64,000 bases of DNA from SVTX01 sp964526505 (GTDB taxonomy: Bacteria; Bacillota; Clostridia; Oscillospirales; CAG-272), in NCBI GenBank assembly GCA_964526505.1, contig CAZGJC010000003.1, positions 3,522 through 67,521 on the forward strand. The letters run 5' to 3'. The notes beneath the pieces are model-generated. The model did no database searches and had not been told where the DNA came from. It saw nothing but the letters and a program-made list of their open reading frames with translations. The number at the start of each line of letters is the position of its first letter. Within the stretch, counting starts at the first letter, position 1. A program made the position numbers and the translations under genes. Of the stretch, positions 39,701-48,220 are shown one piece after another.

Positions 39701-42700
39701 ACAGACGGTACGCAGGACCATATAACCGCCGTAACAACTTGGAATAATATGATAAATCCGAGTGTGTCGGGTGCAAACTTCGAGGCGGTTGCAAACCTTT
39801 CAGGTGTCTCCGTAACTGCCGATACAACACTCTATTTCGGAAGAGAGAGTAGTGACGGTCAAACTTATGCATTCCTCTCACTTACAAACCTTGTCAGTGA
39901 CAGTAGCACGTCAACGTGTTCTCATTCCGAAACGTATTTGAGCGGAAAGACAGACGCCAAGTGCGGAATTGACGGATATACGGGTGATACTGTCTGTTCG
40001 AGTTGCGGACAAACAATTTCCTATGGTTCTAAAATAGACGCACTTGAACACGTCTGGAAAAACGCAACGTGTAAAGAACCTAAAACCTGTACGCTTTGCG
40101 GTCTTACAGACGGTGACGTCGGAACGCATTCTTACTCTTATGAATATAACGATACGCAACACTGGCAGGAATGCTCTGTTTGTGGTACAACAACAAATAA
40201 AACAGCACATACGTACACAAGCGGTGTTTGTAAGTGCGGTAAGGCAGACCCCACTGCCACGAAGATTAACTACTACGCAAATATCGACTGGCTCAACGGA
40301 CAGTCGTTTAGTGCGAGCGGTTCAGGTTCAAAGGGTATTGCAACGAAAGCATACCCACTCTCTTACAGAGTAAATATTCTTGAAATCAGAGGATGGGTTC
40401 TTCTTGATAACGCAACCATATCCGGCTATAAGTGGTCGGTTGACGGTCTCATTTGGAACGATTGTACAGTAGTTAACGTCGAATCGGCACAAGACGCCCA
40501 TGAGAGAGTCGCAAGTGAAGGCGGTGTTACAAATATAACGTCACTTGATAACGCAGTGTTCGGAAATACCGTAACACGTGGTATATACGCTGACCTTTCA
40601 AAACTCGGCGAGCAAACCGTAACGGTTCAGTTTGCCGCTGTTACCTCGTCGGGAGTTGTAGTTCCTTTTGCGGAGGTTACCGACGTTACAACCGGTATAA
40701 CAAAAAATCCTGTCGGAAAATGTTATGACGAGTACTATATAGGCGGAACGGCAGTTGGATTTACCGACGAAACGATAGGAAGCGTATCTGTTTCAAACGT
40801 CAATAAGGCTAACGGTACGTTGAGCATTTCAGGACTCTACGCAGGTACAAGCGTAACATTGCGTGGTTGGATAGGCTATAAAACTCCTGTAAGTAAATTC
40901 GGTTATTATTTTGATAACTATACCGCAACTATGGTAACCTGCGACACGGTAACTACCGAAGATGCGGTTATAAATGCGGGCGGACAGTATGCAAAAAGAA
41001 TGCAGATAACCGCAAACACAGCCATTCTCTCGGGTGGAAATCATACTTTGACTTTCGTTGCAGTAATGGAAGACGGAAGTGTGCTGGTTCTTACGTCTTG
41101 GACTATAAACGTCGTTGAACCCTCATCTGCGGGAACAGGTTCGCCCATAACAGGTAGTTCGGGTCAGGCTAACGTAATCATCTTGGCAGGTCAGTCCAAC
41201 GCTTACGGTGCCAGCCCAACAAATGATATCGGTACAGGTGAAAATAACCTTAATATCGGTGCAATTTATAACAATAAGTATTACTCCAATATAAAAATCC
41301 ATTTCACTAATATAAACGCTATGGCAGATTCAACGGATACCACCGGTGGATATAAATGGAAGGTTTTGAGATATAATAATGCTTTTGAAACCTATAACGT
41401 TAAGATTGCAGGTGAAAACGAATTAAGATTTGGTCCCGAACTCGGTATCGCCGAATATCTGTCGAACGAGTATCCCAATGAGGAATTCTATATCATAAAG
41501 TTCACTGCCGCAGGAACTCTTCTTAACGGTCAGTGGTTTGCCGCTGATGCAAACGGTATGGATAACTGGGGACTTGTTTCCGATATGGGAGCATATCTCT
41601 ATGACCAAATGGCGAAATACATAAACGATTCGCTCAAATTGATTGAATCCGAAGGTAAAACACCCGTTATTCACTCGTTTATGTGGGTTCAAGGCGAATC
41701 CGACTCGGGTTCCACAGGTCTTGCATCGTCCTATCAGGCATATGAACAATTGCTTGTCGACAGCGTCAGAGCCGATTTCGCAAGTTATGCGGTTTCGGGT
41801 GGTATTTCGTTTGTAGACTATGCAATTTCCGAAATGAATGCAGCGGGTTCTGCAAGCAAAATGTGGCCATACGGCACAGAACTCAATAATTCCAAGCGTG
41901 CAAATGCACAGTATATTTACGACGGTGTAAACGCTTCCGTTGAGCAATCCACGTACGGTATCAGTAAATCAATACTTCTTGATTATACCTCTTGGCTTTC
42001 CAAAGCCGATGTGGGCTACGACACAGATACAGCACACCTTTCGGCAAAGTCGATGTTGCAACTCGGTCAGTGGCTCGGCTTGTGTATGGATTCGATGAAC
42101 GGTCATACCGTAACGTCGCACACCCATACGGAAGAGACCATAGCAGGTAAGTCGGCAACTTGTACGGAGTCGGGTCTTACAAACGGTATTAAGTGTTCTA
42201 CTTGCGGTACAATTCTCGTAGAACAGGAAATAATCCTTGCAACGGGACATAACGTTGACGCAAACGGTAATTGTACAAACAGCGGTTGTGATTATTCCAC
42301 AGGTTCATCCGGATGTTCTCACGCCTATACCGAGGGACAGTACTCAACCGACGGAAACAGCCACTGGTATGTATGTACGCTTTGTAATGAAAAATTAAAC
42401 GTCGAAACTCATAAATACGATAACGCTTGTGATACGGATTGTAACGTTTGCGGTTACGTAAGAGTTACCGAACACTCCATCGTAAAAGTAGATGGCAGAG
42501 AAGCAACTTGCTTGCAAACAGGTCTTACCGACGGATATAAGTGCGGTATATGCGGATACGTTCAAACCGAACAAACCGTAATTGCAAAACTTAAACACTC
42601 CTATTCGATAACCGAGTCCAAAGATCCGACTTGTACAACAAGAGGCTATGACCTTTATACTTGTACAAACGGTTGCGGTAAGTCGTATAAGACCACAACG

Positions 42701-43258
42701 CCGTCACTTGGACATAATTACGTCGACACGGTAACAAATGCAACCTGCACAAGTATGGGTTATACTACGCATACCTGCGAGAACTGTAAGGAATCTTACG
42801 TTGATACGTACGTTCCGGCAACAAATCATAATTATATCGAGGAAACGGTAAATGCTACTTGCACAACCGTAGGATATACGATTTATACGTGCGAGTGCGG
42901 TTCGTCGTATAACGGCGAAATTATACCTGCCACGGGTCATAATTATGAGGAGATTAAAGTTAGCGAAACTTGTACGACACGAGGCTATACGGAGCATAAA
43001 TGCTCGGGTTGCGGAGCAACTTATAAGACGGACTTCGTATCTGCCACAGGACATAATTACGTTGATACCACAGTTGAGGCTACTTGCACAACACGTGGAT
43101 ATACCAACCATAAATGCTCTTGCGGTGCGGAATATAATACCGATTACGTTCCGCCCAAAGGTCACGACTATCAGTATACGATAGAAGACGACAAAATAAC
43201 CGTAAGTTGTCCCAATTGTGAAAGTGAGTATTGGATAGATAACTCAAAGTCGGCATAA
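36731..43258 (+). CDS. Giant secreted protein: CHAP amidase + beta-repeats + SGNH esterase + Cys-rich repeats
   Basis: 2175 residues. Signal peptide (about 1-29). CHAP peptidoglycan hydrolase about 40-255, with Cys111 (YAWCAAF), His195 (ADHIGMV) and EGN at 211-213. SH3-like segment about 265-330, Ser/Gly linker about 335-357. Four tandem modules of about 170 residues (370-1060), each containing a GW-C/M-M...YSVDG-TW signature, sit before a first Cys-pair cluster (about 1062-1173), and a fifth follows it. SGNH/SASA hydrolase about 1475-1790: ILAGQSNAYG (Ser), FMWVQGESDSG, and DTAHLS (Asp/His). C-terminal tail about 1795-2160 of repeated CxxC modules. No LPXTG anchor or TM at the end. Likely acts on the cell wall and on acetylated glycans outside the cell. 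Start ATG with GGAAAGG upstream. Confidence 0.88.
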   Translation: MKKFILKSLATLLVLTFIISCASLSLSALTYVSGKNSVSDSYKGGKYYKQLTSIPLSGNQRADVLAVALSQVQYMESNSSSDLSGTTGGSSNYTEYCYNYGYDVGTNYAWCAAFMTWVLRQAGVNKQGTGSANAARSHLGDSKYIYCEISCGYWVSQLKQCGYWQASAGRGNGTYTPKPGDLIFFENGGDAWADHIGMVVYTSGSTVYTIEGNTSGASGVVANGGRVAFKSYNYKTSTYILGYGALPYNTSTSPIDYSIGTASTRTTGLYINPESAKYLYSSSSMSGSYVVLPKGTLFEVTGIVSGTVLQCKYNGNTYYIKNNSDRIIQLTQTGTTSSGSSSGSGSSSGSSSGTVSNSNCSAMAASIEDVSSSSITFSGQVSGGLNATSNTLVINPVNFNSNVSNTLYVTGWCALKRPSSATKGNQTYNFKYSVDGGTTWKSISSVTCHNIKDELLGNEDGTGMIPTLSGDSSWIKSWGYGNNEGFSLSIDLSSYNGQTVDVMLARESGNLKYVNSEATTETETSQGYVHFATITNVKVGTDSSSGGSSSGGITSSGLTPTTSYMQYALIDYINGVGPKGDSTAYSSDHVATRGNPASMVPSKQTTDSILSIKGWCMINGGQGDVVYSVDGGTTWLNVTGSTYTPGSEAHKTAASGGGVNFTYVNYDKACFDVSVDLSAYNGQTLDVMFARVVSNNTALVSHFLTVSNVVVSDGTTSTTPSISGTPALSGTSATNDIVYHGTIDSINGVASSTIKANNSMSGNTLDPAVPAAGGGSNLVCTVTGTTVISGNTVQVCGWMAMAGGVSKYVYSIDGTNWYECGGTQGNLSNEIVSTVKTTNWLGTHGIDVDSIPTAKGSFQGANAIIVDLSGCKGNTVTVQIGAISNSDTSKVTKFLELQNISVPDTSATSYPMAGVVNYINGIGPDGTVYSNYSSELVALQGQWPTIPKGNAINSDDTVRVSGWCMIDGGQKEVIKWSVDAKTWYNCSASFTDGTQDHITAVTTWNNMINPSVSGANFEAVANLSGVSVTADTTLYFGRESSDGQTYAFLSLTNLVSDSSTSTCSHSETYLSGKTDAKCGIDGYTGDTVCSSCGQTISYGSKIDALEHVWKNATCKEPKTCTLCGLTDGDVGTHSYSYEYNDTQHWQECSVCGTTTNKTAHTYTSGVCKCGKADPTATKINYYANIDWLNGQSFSASGSGSKGIATKAYPLSYRVNILEIRGWVLLDNATISGYKWSVDGLIWNDCTVVNVESAQDAHERVASEGGVTNITSLDNAVFGNTVTRGIYADLSKLGEQTVTVQFAAVTSSGVVVPFAEVTDVTTGITKNPVGKCYDEYYIGGTAVGFTDETIGSVSVSNVNKANGTLSISGLYAGTSVTLRGWIGYKTPVSKFGYYFDNYTATMVTCDTVTTEDAVINAGGQYAKRMQITANTAILSGGNHTLTFVAVMEDGSVLVLTSWTINVVEPSSAGTGSPITGSSGQANVIILAGQSNAYGASPTNDIGTGENNLNIGAIYNNKYYSNIKIHFTNINAMADSTDTTGGYKWKVLRYNNAFETYNVKIAGENELRFGPELGIAEYLSNEYPNEEFYIIKFTAAGTLLNGQWFAADANGMDNWGLVSDMGAYLYDQMAKYINDSLKLIESEGKTPVIHSFMWVQGESDSGSTGLASSYQAYEQLLVDSVRADFASYAVSGGISFVDYAISEMNAAGSASKMWPYGTELNNSKRANAQYIYDGVNASVEQSTYGISKSILLDYTSWLSKADVGYDTDTAHLSAKSMLQLGQWLGLCMDSMNGHTVTSHTHTEETIAGKSATCTESGLTNGIKCSTCGTILVEQEIILATGHNVDANGNCTNSGCDYSTGSSGCSHAYTEGQYSTDGNSHWYVCTLCNEKLNVETHKYDNACDTDCNVCGYVRVTEHSIVKVDGREATCLQTGLTDGYKCGICGYVQTEQTVIAKLKHSYSITESKDPTCTTRGYDLYTCTNGCGKSYKTTTPSLGHNYVDTVTNATCTSMGYTTHTCENCKESYVDTYVPATNHNYIEETVNATCTTVGYTIYTCECGSSYNGEIIPATGHNYEEIKVSETCTTRGYTEHKCSGCGATYKTDFVSATGHNYVDTTVEATCTTRGYTNHKCSCGAEYNTDYVPPKGHDYQYTIEDDKITVSCPNCESEYWIDNSKSA

Positions 43259-43280
43259 AAACCGAAGTCAAATAAAAATC

Positions 43281-43310
43281 GAGGGTACGCCACAAAGGCG
43301 TACCCTCTTT
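43281..43310. terminator. Bidirectional terminator between the two CHAP genes
   Basis: Perfect 11-bp stem GAGGGTACGCC / GGCGTACCCTC, 5-nt loop, TTTCTTTG on the right and an A-rich stretch on the left. Confidence 0.93.
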
Positions 43311-43331
43311 CTTTGTTTTGAAATTCAAATT

Positions 43332-44588
43332 TTATTTGATGTGTGACTTCTTTTTGCGTAATACAAAAACCGAGATAATACCGATTGTAACCGAAATTGC
43401 AAAAACACAAGGGGTAATTACCGCATTGCAACCGTGCGTTTTGTTCTGCTCACCACTGCCGTTATCTCCCGTGTCACCTATGCTGTCGGGCGAGTCGATT
43501 CCTTTGCTCGGAATGCTTAAATCAAATATTTCGGACGATATCTGAATTGCGAATTCTCCGTCGTGTATGTATCCTTCTTTTATTTCTCCGTCAACCGCAC
43601 ACTTTATGCGGAATGCTCCACCTGATGTGATTCCGCAAACGTTCATCATGGCGTAAGACGGAAGAATGGTTGTTTGACAATCCTCATCTTTGTCATAAGC
43701 CCCGTCAGCCGTGCTGTAAAGCGTTGTGTTTTGCAACGTCATATACGTTCCCGTTGTGGGATTTTTGCCCGAGTAGTCGATTTTTTTAACCGTGTCAAGC
43801 GTTTTGTACGGTAAGTCACCGTATCCGATAATGTAAGTGTCGCTTATCTTGTGCTTTTTCAGATATACGCCTGTGCCGTCTCTGTCCTCTGTGGACGGCT
43901 TTGTTGTGTTGCCCTCGACAGAATAAATAAAGTCTCCGTCAATGTAAACCACAAATCCTATGTGTGAAGCGGACTTGTCCGTGTTCTCCGTGAAGAATAT
44001 CAGGTCGCCCGCTTGCGGTGTATATGACGGGTCGTAGTAGTCGGAGAAGTGGTGCCTTGAAGAGTTTTTATGCCCCTCGGATGTTCTGAAAAAATTTGCG
44101 TCACATAACGCCGACCGCCATTTTTCGCAACTGAGTTCTCGCCATATATATCTTGTGTCGCCTTTGTGGTCACGACACCAGTCGGTTAGTTTGTTGTAGT
44201 TGTGAACTTTCGCTTGAAGTAAGCAGAACGATGTGTACGACGCACACCAATAATATCCGTATCCTGCGTTGTAGTCTCCGAAATTGAGATTGTATTCGGC
44301 AAAGTTTCCGTCACCGCCACCAAGACCGTCAAGTTCGTTTTCCGAGTCGCCTTCATGATATCCGAGTTGCGAAAGAGCGATTGCAATTACGTCTGTGGGA
44401 TTGTCTCCCGTAAGAATAACGTCGGAAAGATACGTGTAATATTTTCCGCCCGAGTATGAGTCGGATACGGATGTGTTTCCCTTTGTGCCGGCTGTGACGT
44501 ATTGCACCGCCCCCGCAATATTGCAAAAGGAGGCAACCGAAAATACCGACGCAATAATCAAAGCCAAAAGTTTTGTTGTTCGTCTCAT
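43332..44588 (-). CDS. Membrane-anchored CHAP-domain hydrolase, paralogue of the giant protein N-terminus
   Basis: 418 residues from the ATG at 44588 (ACGGAGGT site, clean signal peptide MRRTTKLLALIIASVFSVAS); the in-frame start at 44678 lies inside tmk and is rejected. CHAP domain about 38-290: Cys115 (YYWCASY), a His in SASHIGFVVY, then a VEGN motif. SVSDSYSGGKYY and ALSQLGYHEGD closely match the giant protein's N-terminus. SH3-like segment about 300-370. C-terminal TM helix (about 388-410) followed by RKKK, without an LPXTG motif, so it is tethered to the membrane by its tail. Last in the trkA-trkH-tmk run. Confidence 0.88.
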   Translation of the reverse strand: MRRTTKLLALIIASVFSVASFCNIAGAVQYVTAGTKGNTSVSDSYSGGKYYTYLSDVILTGDNPTDVIAIALSQLGYHEGDSENELDGLGGGDGNFAEYNLNFGDYNAGYGYYWCASYTSFCLLQAKVHNYNKLTDWCRDHKGDTRYIWRELSCEKWRSALCDANFFRTSEGHKNSSRHHFSDYYDPSYTPQAGDLIFFTENTDKSASHIGFVVYIDGDFIYSVEGNTTKPSTEDRDGTGVYLKKHKISDTYIIGYGDLPYKTLDTVKKIDYSGKNPTTGTYMTLQNTTLYSTADGAYDKDEDCQTTILPSYAMMNVCGITSGGAFRIKCAVDGEIKEGYIHDGEFAIQISSEIFDLSIPSKGIDSPDSIGDTGDNGSGEQNKTHGCNAVITPCVFAISVTIGIISVFVLRKKKSHIK

Positions 44589-44604
44589 AGTTACCTCCGT
44601 AATT

Positions 44605-45237
44605 TTAATTGTCCCAAAGGGAAATCGCCGCACGGTATACGTCCTCTGCAATTTCTTCAACCGTTCGTGATGCGTCAATGCAAACTATGTTGTCTCCACG
44701 CTCACGCATAGTATCTATAACGTTGAAGAAAGTTTTTCTCGTCTTGTCGAGATATTCGTAGGTTTCGAAAATTTCCGTGCTGATGTGACGTGCATTTATT
44801 CGGTCAAGACTCTGTTGCGGTTCAAGGTCGAGGAATATGCAAAGGTCCGGATGCCGTATGTCGGGGTTTTCAAGATTGAGTTGCATAACTCTGGGAAGCC
44901 CTATCACAACACCCTGATATGCCATCGAAGAGTAGTAGTACCTGTCGCTTATCGCAGTAATGCCATTGCTCAGTAAACTTTCGATTCCGCCGTCGGGATT
45001 GGTGTTGTGATTTGCACGGTCAGACGCAAAAAGAACTGCAAGTTCGTCGTCGCTCACCTGGATGTCTCCCGCAAGGACTTTGCGTATGTGCTTGCCCGAT
45101 GGGTACGCCGTCGGTTCGGCTGAAAGCGAGGTTTTGATTCCTTGCTTTTCAAGTCTTTCGGATAGCAGTTTTATCTGTGTTGATTTTCCGGAGCCGTCTA
45201 TGCCCTCGAAAACTATGAATTTTGCATTATTAGTCAT
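44605..45237 (-). CDS. tmk: dTMP kinase
   Basis: 210 residues. Phosphorylates dTMP to dTDP. P-loop FEGIDGSGKST near residue 10, the AEPTAYPSG motif, FASDRANH, and ISDRYYYSSMAYQG. It lies 28 bp after trkH and 16 bp before the CHAP gene on the same strand. No strong Shine-Dalgarno site is visible before the ATG at 45237 beyond AAGAAAGATTAAGAATA. Confidence 0.95.
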   Translation of the reverse strand: MTNNAKFIVFEGIDGSGKSTQIKLLSERLEKQGIKTSLSAEPTAYPSGKHIRKVLAGDIQVSDDELAVLFASDRANHNTNPDGGIESLLSNGITAISDRYYYSSMAYQGVVIGLPRVMQLNLENPDIRHPDLCIFLDLEPQQSLDRINARHISTEIFETYEYLDKTRKTFFNVIDTMRERGDNIVCIDASRTVEEIAEDVYRAAISLWDN

Positions 45238-45265
45238 TATTCTTAATCTTTCTTAACGTATTTGT

Positions 45266-46777
45266 TTATTTTTCAAGCCATACGGACGGAGAGAAGAGAA
45301 GTAGTAAGGGGAAAATTTCAAGTCTGCCCAAAAGCATATCTATCGAAAGAACCACTTTCGATGCAAATGACAGTGAAGCAAAATTTGATGCGGGTCCGAC
45401 GTCTCCGAGTCCCGGACCTATGTTGTTAAGACATGTCGCAACGGCTGAAAACGTAGTTTCGATACTTCTTCCGTCGAAAATTGCTATAAGTAAAAACGAA
45501 CCGAAGAAAATAAACGCATATGCGGTAATAAAAGCAAAAACACCTTTTCTTGTGTCTTTGTCAACGCTCTTTCCCTCAAAGCGTACGTTTTTTACACGCC
45601 TCGGATGTATCATATGCCTGACTTCCGCCATGGTGCTTTTGAATGCGATTATTATACGACTGACCTTTATTCCGCCACCCGTGGAACCGGCACACGCACC
45701 TATAAACATACATATAAGTAATACCGTTTTCGCAAGGTTGCCCCAAAGGTTGAAGTCCGCCGTGGCAAATCCTGCCGTTGATAACATTGACAGTACTTGA
45801 AATGATGAATGACGAATCGATTCGGCAAAATTGTAACCGTTTTCCACGTGTATATTTATTCCCACAAGTGCTACCGCCACCACAACTATTCCGATAAACC
45901 AACGAAGTTCTTCACTGAGTAATGCGGAGAGTGCTTTGCCTGTGATTATCAGATAGTAAAGGTTGAAGTTTATCGAAAACAGTAACATAAAAATCGTAAG
46001 TACCCAAATGCAGTATTCGGGGTGAGCGACGTTGCTTGTTCCGAAAGTCATCATACTGTCTGGCCATATCGAAAATCCACCCGTGCCTGCCGTTGAAAAC
46101 GACGTGGTGAGTGCTTCGTATAAATCCATACCGCCGAACAGTAAAAATACCGTGCAGAGCAGAGTCATAACAATGTATATGGCGTACATTATCGAGGCGG
46201 TTTTTTTAATGGTCGGCACAAGTTTGTCCACTTTCGGACCGGGCATTTCCGCACGCATAACGTGAACCAAACGAGATGATTTCATATCCTGTTGAGGCAT
46301 AATCGCAAGTACGAATACAAGTACGCCCATACCGCCTATCCAGTTTGTAAAACTACGCCAGAAGAATATGCCTCGTAATCCCTCGCTTGCTATCTCGGGT
46401 GACCATAAGCCGTCAAAGTCGGATACGGCAAGAACGCTTGAACCCGTCGTTGTAAATCCCGAAACGGTTTCGAAAAACGCATCTATATAGTTGGGTATAA
46501 GACCCGATATAACAAACGGAATCGCTCCGAAAAGAGAGAGTATTATCCACGAAAGTCCCGTGGTGACAAAACCCTCTTTCGCTCCGAGAGTTTTGTCTGT
46601 CGGCTTGCGTATGATAAAAAGCACACCGACAGAGAGGAGAATTATCATCGGAATTATAAAAGCCCAAACGGTGGAAAATTCTCCGTATATAAGAGAGGTT
46701 ATAAGCGGTAGAGACATCAGCGTTCCCTCCGCAATCAGGAGTTCTCCGATGATAAACCGCATCATTTTAAAGTTCAT
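45266..46777 (-). CDS. trkH: K+ uptake channel subunit TrkH/KtrB family
   Basis: 503 residues, about ten membrane segments. Four selectivity-filter-like loops can be followed: SGFTTTGSSV, STAGTGGFS, STAGFAT and NNIGPGLGDVG. HPRRVKN-like loops and FWRSFTNWIGGMGVLVF are typical of TrkH. With the neighbouring TrkA it forms a gated K+ (or Na+-coupled) uptake system. It starts 5 bp after trkA with a GAGGT site. Confidence 0.95.
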   Translation of the reverse strand: MNFKMMRFIIGELLIAEGTLMSLPLITSLIYGEFSTVWAFIIPMIILLSVGVLFIIRKPTDKTLGAKEGFVTTGLSWIILSLFGAIPFVISGLIPNYIDAFFETVSGFTTTGSSVLAVSDFDGLWSPEIASEGLRGIFFWRSFTNWIGGMGVLVFVLAIMPQQDMKSSRLVHVMRAEMPGPKVDKLVPTIKKTASIMYAIYIVMTLLCTVFLLFGGMDLYEALTTSFSTAGTGGFSIWPDSMMTFGTSNVAHPEYCIWVLTIFMLLFSINFNLYYLIITGKALSALLSEELRWFIGIVVVAVALVGINIHVENGYNFAESIRHSSFQVLSMLSTAGFATADFNLWGNLAKTVLLICMFIGACAGSTGGGIKVSRIIIAFKSTMAEVRHMIHPRRVKNVRFEGKSVDKDTRKGVFAFITAYAFIFFGSFLLIAIFDGRSIETTFSAVATCLNNIGPGLGDVGPASNFASLSFASKVVLSIDMLLGRLEIFPLLLLFSPSVWLEK

Positions 46778-46782
46778 AACCG

Positions 46783-48153
46783 TTACCTCAAAAGAATGTC
46801 CTCTAAAATATTCATATGTTCGTTTGTTGTGATTACAATAACACTGTCGCCCTCTTCAAGCGTTGTTTGACCGTGAGGGTAAATTACGTTTCCGTCACGT
46901 ATAATAGCCGCCACAAGAAGATCCTTTTTCAGTTTAAGTTCGCATAGAGGGGTCGCAATGTAAGGAAAATCCTCGCCAACGTCGAATTCAAGTGCCTCAA
47001 CTTTGTTGTCGGCAAGTTTGTAAAGAGTCTTTATCGTACTTTTTGAAGAATTTTCTTTGGAGTTTGCAAGACCTCTCACATACCTGATAACGTGAGACGC
47101 CGTTATAAGTTTCGGGTTCACGTCGGAGTCTATTCCCGCCGTCTCCGAAAGTTTTGCAAATGAGTTTGCAGACACACGGGCAATAACTTTGTCAACGCCC
47201 CTTGCTTTTGCAAACATTGATATTATTATGTTGTTTTTGTCGTCGGGAGTTGTAACAACGCAAGCGTCAGCCGAATCAATTCCTTCATCGCAAAGTAAGT
47301 CGGGGTCTGTGGCATCACCGCAAATGATAGTCGCACGTGGAAATTCTTCCGCCAGTTCACGACATCTGTCCCTGTCCTCTTCGACAATCTTTATGGAAAA
47401 TCCACCCGTGGAGAGCATACTTGCAAGATACTTTGTTATGCTGTTTCCGCCGATTATGAAAACGCTTCTTATCTTTTTTGCGAGTATACCGATTTTTACG
47501 AAAAATTCCGATATGTCTTTACGTGAAGCGGTAATTGATATCGTGTCTCCGCTACGTATGGTGTAGTCACCGCTTGGAATAATAACGTGACTTCCGTGAC
47601 GTACAATGCAAATAAGTGCGTTCGTGGAGTATTTTGAACGTAATTCGGAAAGTTTTTGACCTGCAAGGGGGTGGTGAGAGTCTATGTGAATGTCAACAAC
47701 CTCAACACGACCTTTTGCAAATTTGTCAAGTTTCATTGCAGCGGGAAAGCGTATAATTCTTGCCACTTCTCTTGCCGCTTCGTATTCGGGATTGACAATC
47801 AGGTCAATTCCGAGTTCTTCACACATGTAGTTCATCTGACGAAGATACTGCGGATTGCGTACTCTCGCTATGGCATGTGACGCCCCGAGACGTTTTCCTA
47901 TCATACAGCAAAGCAGATTGAGTTCGTCCTCGGTTGCAACGGATATTATAACGTCGCAGTTTTCAACGCCCGCCTGTTTTTGTATTTCCACGGAGGCACC
48001 GTTGCCCACTATTCCAAAAACGTCGTATTTGTTTACCACCTCGTCAACAAGTGCGGGGTTTTCGTCTATAACGGTAACGTTGTGACCCTCTTCACACACA
48101 GAGGAAATAAGCGTGTCGCCTACCGTTCCGTTTCCGATAATTACTATTTGCAT
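46783..48153 (-). CDS. trkA: Trk system K+ uptake protein TrkA
   Basis: 456 residues, cytoplasmic gating ring. Two RCK modules: RCK-N I with IVIIGNGTVGDTLI, RCK-C about 140-220, RCK-N II with VFIIGGNSITKYLASML near 230, then RCK-C about 370-456. The first nucleotide motif is GNGTVG, the second GGNSIT (the second site is degenerate, as is common). The ATG at 48153 has an AGGAG site 6 nt upstream; the in-frame upstream start lies beyond it. First gene of trkA-trkH-tmk-CHAP. Confidence 0.94.
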   Translation of the reverse strand: MQIVIIGNGTVGDTLISSVCEEGHNVTVIDENPALVDEVVNKYDVFGIVGNGASVEIQKQAGVENCDVIISVATEDELNLLCCMIGKRLGASHAIARVRNPQYLRQMNYMCEELGIDLIVNPEYEAAREVARIIRFPAAMKLDKFAKGRVEVVDIHIDSHHPLAGQKLSELRSKYSTNALICIVRHGSHVIIPSGDYTIRSGDTISITASRKDISEFFVKIGILAKKIRSVFIIGGNSITKYLASMLSTGGFSIKIVEEDRDRCRELAEEFPRATIICGDATDPDLLCDEGIDSADACVVTTPDDKNNIIISMFAKARGVDKVIARVSANSFAKLSETAGIDSDVNPKLITASHVIRYVRGLANSKENSSKSTIKTLYKLADNKVEALEFDVGEDFPYIATPLCELKLKKDLLVAAIIRDGNVIYPHGQTTLEEGDSVIVITTNEHMNILEDILLR

Positions 48154-48180
48154 AGTGACTCCTGTAATTTTTGTTTGCAC

Positions 48181-48212
48181 TTAACCCGTGATAACTGTTT
48201 ATCACGGGTTAA
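48181..48212. terminator. Perfect 14-bp palindromic hairpin after the rhamnosidase gene
   Basis: TTAACCCGTGATAA / TTATCACGGGTTAA with a 4-nt loop, 8 bases past the rhamnosidase stop and 28 bases before the trkA start. No T-run follows on the minus strand, so it may be a terminator of atypical form or an operator. Confidence 0.7.
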
Positions 48213-48220
48213 ACGTAAAA

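Noticed and set aside
42704..43165. CRISPR-like periodicity in the tail of the giant gene
   Set aside because: The repeats are in-frame protein modules with variable DNA sequence, not identical direct repeats with unique spacers.
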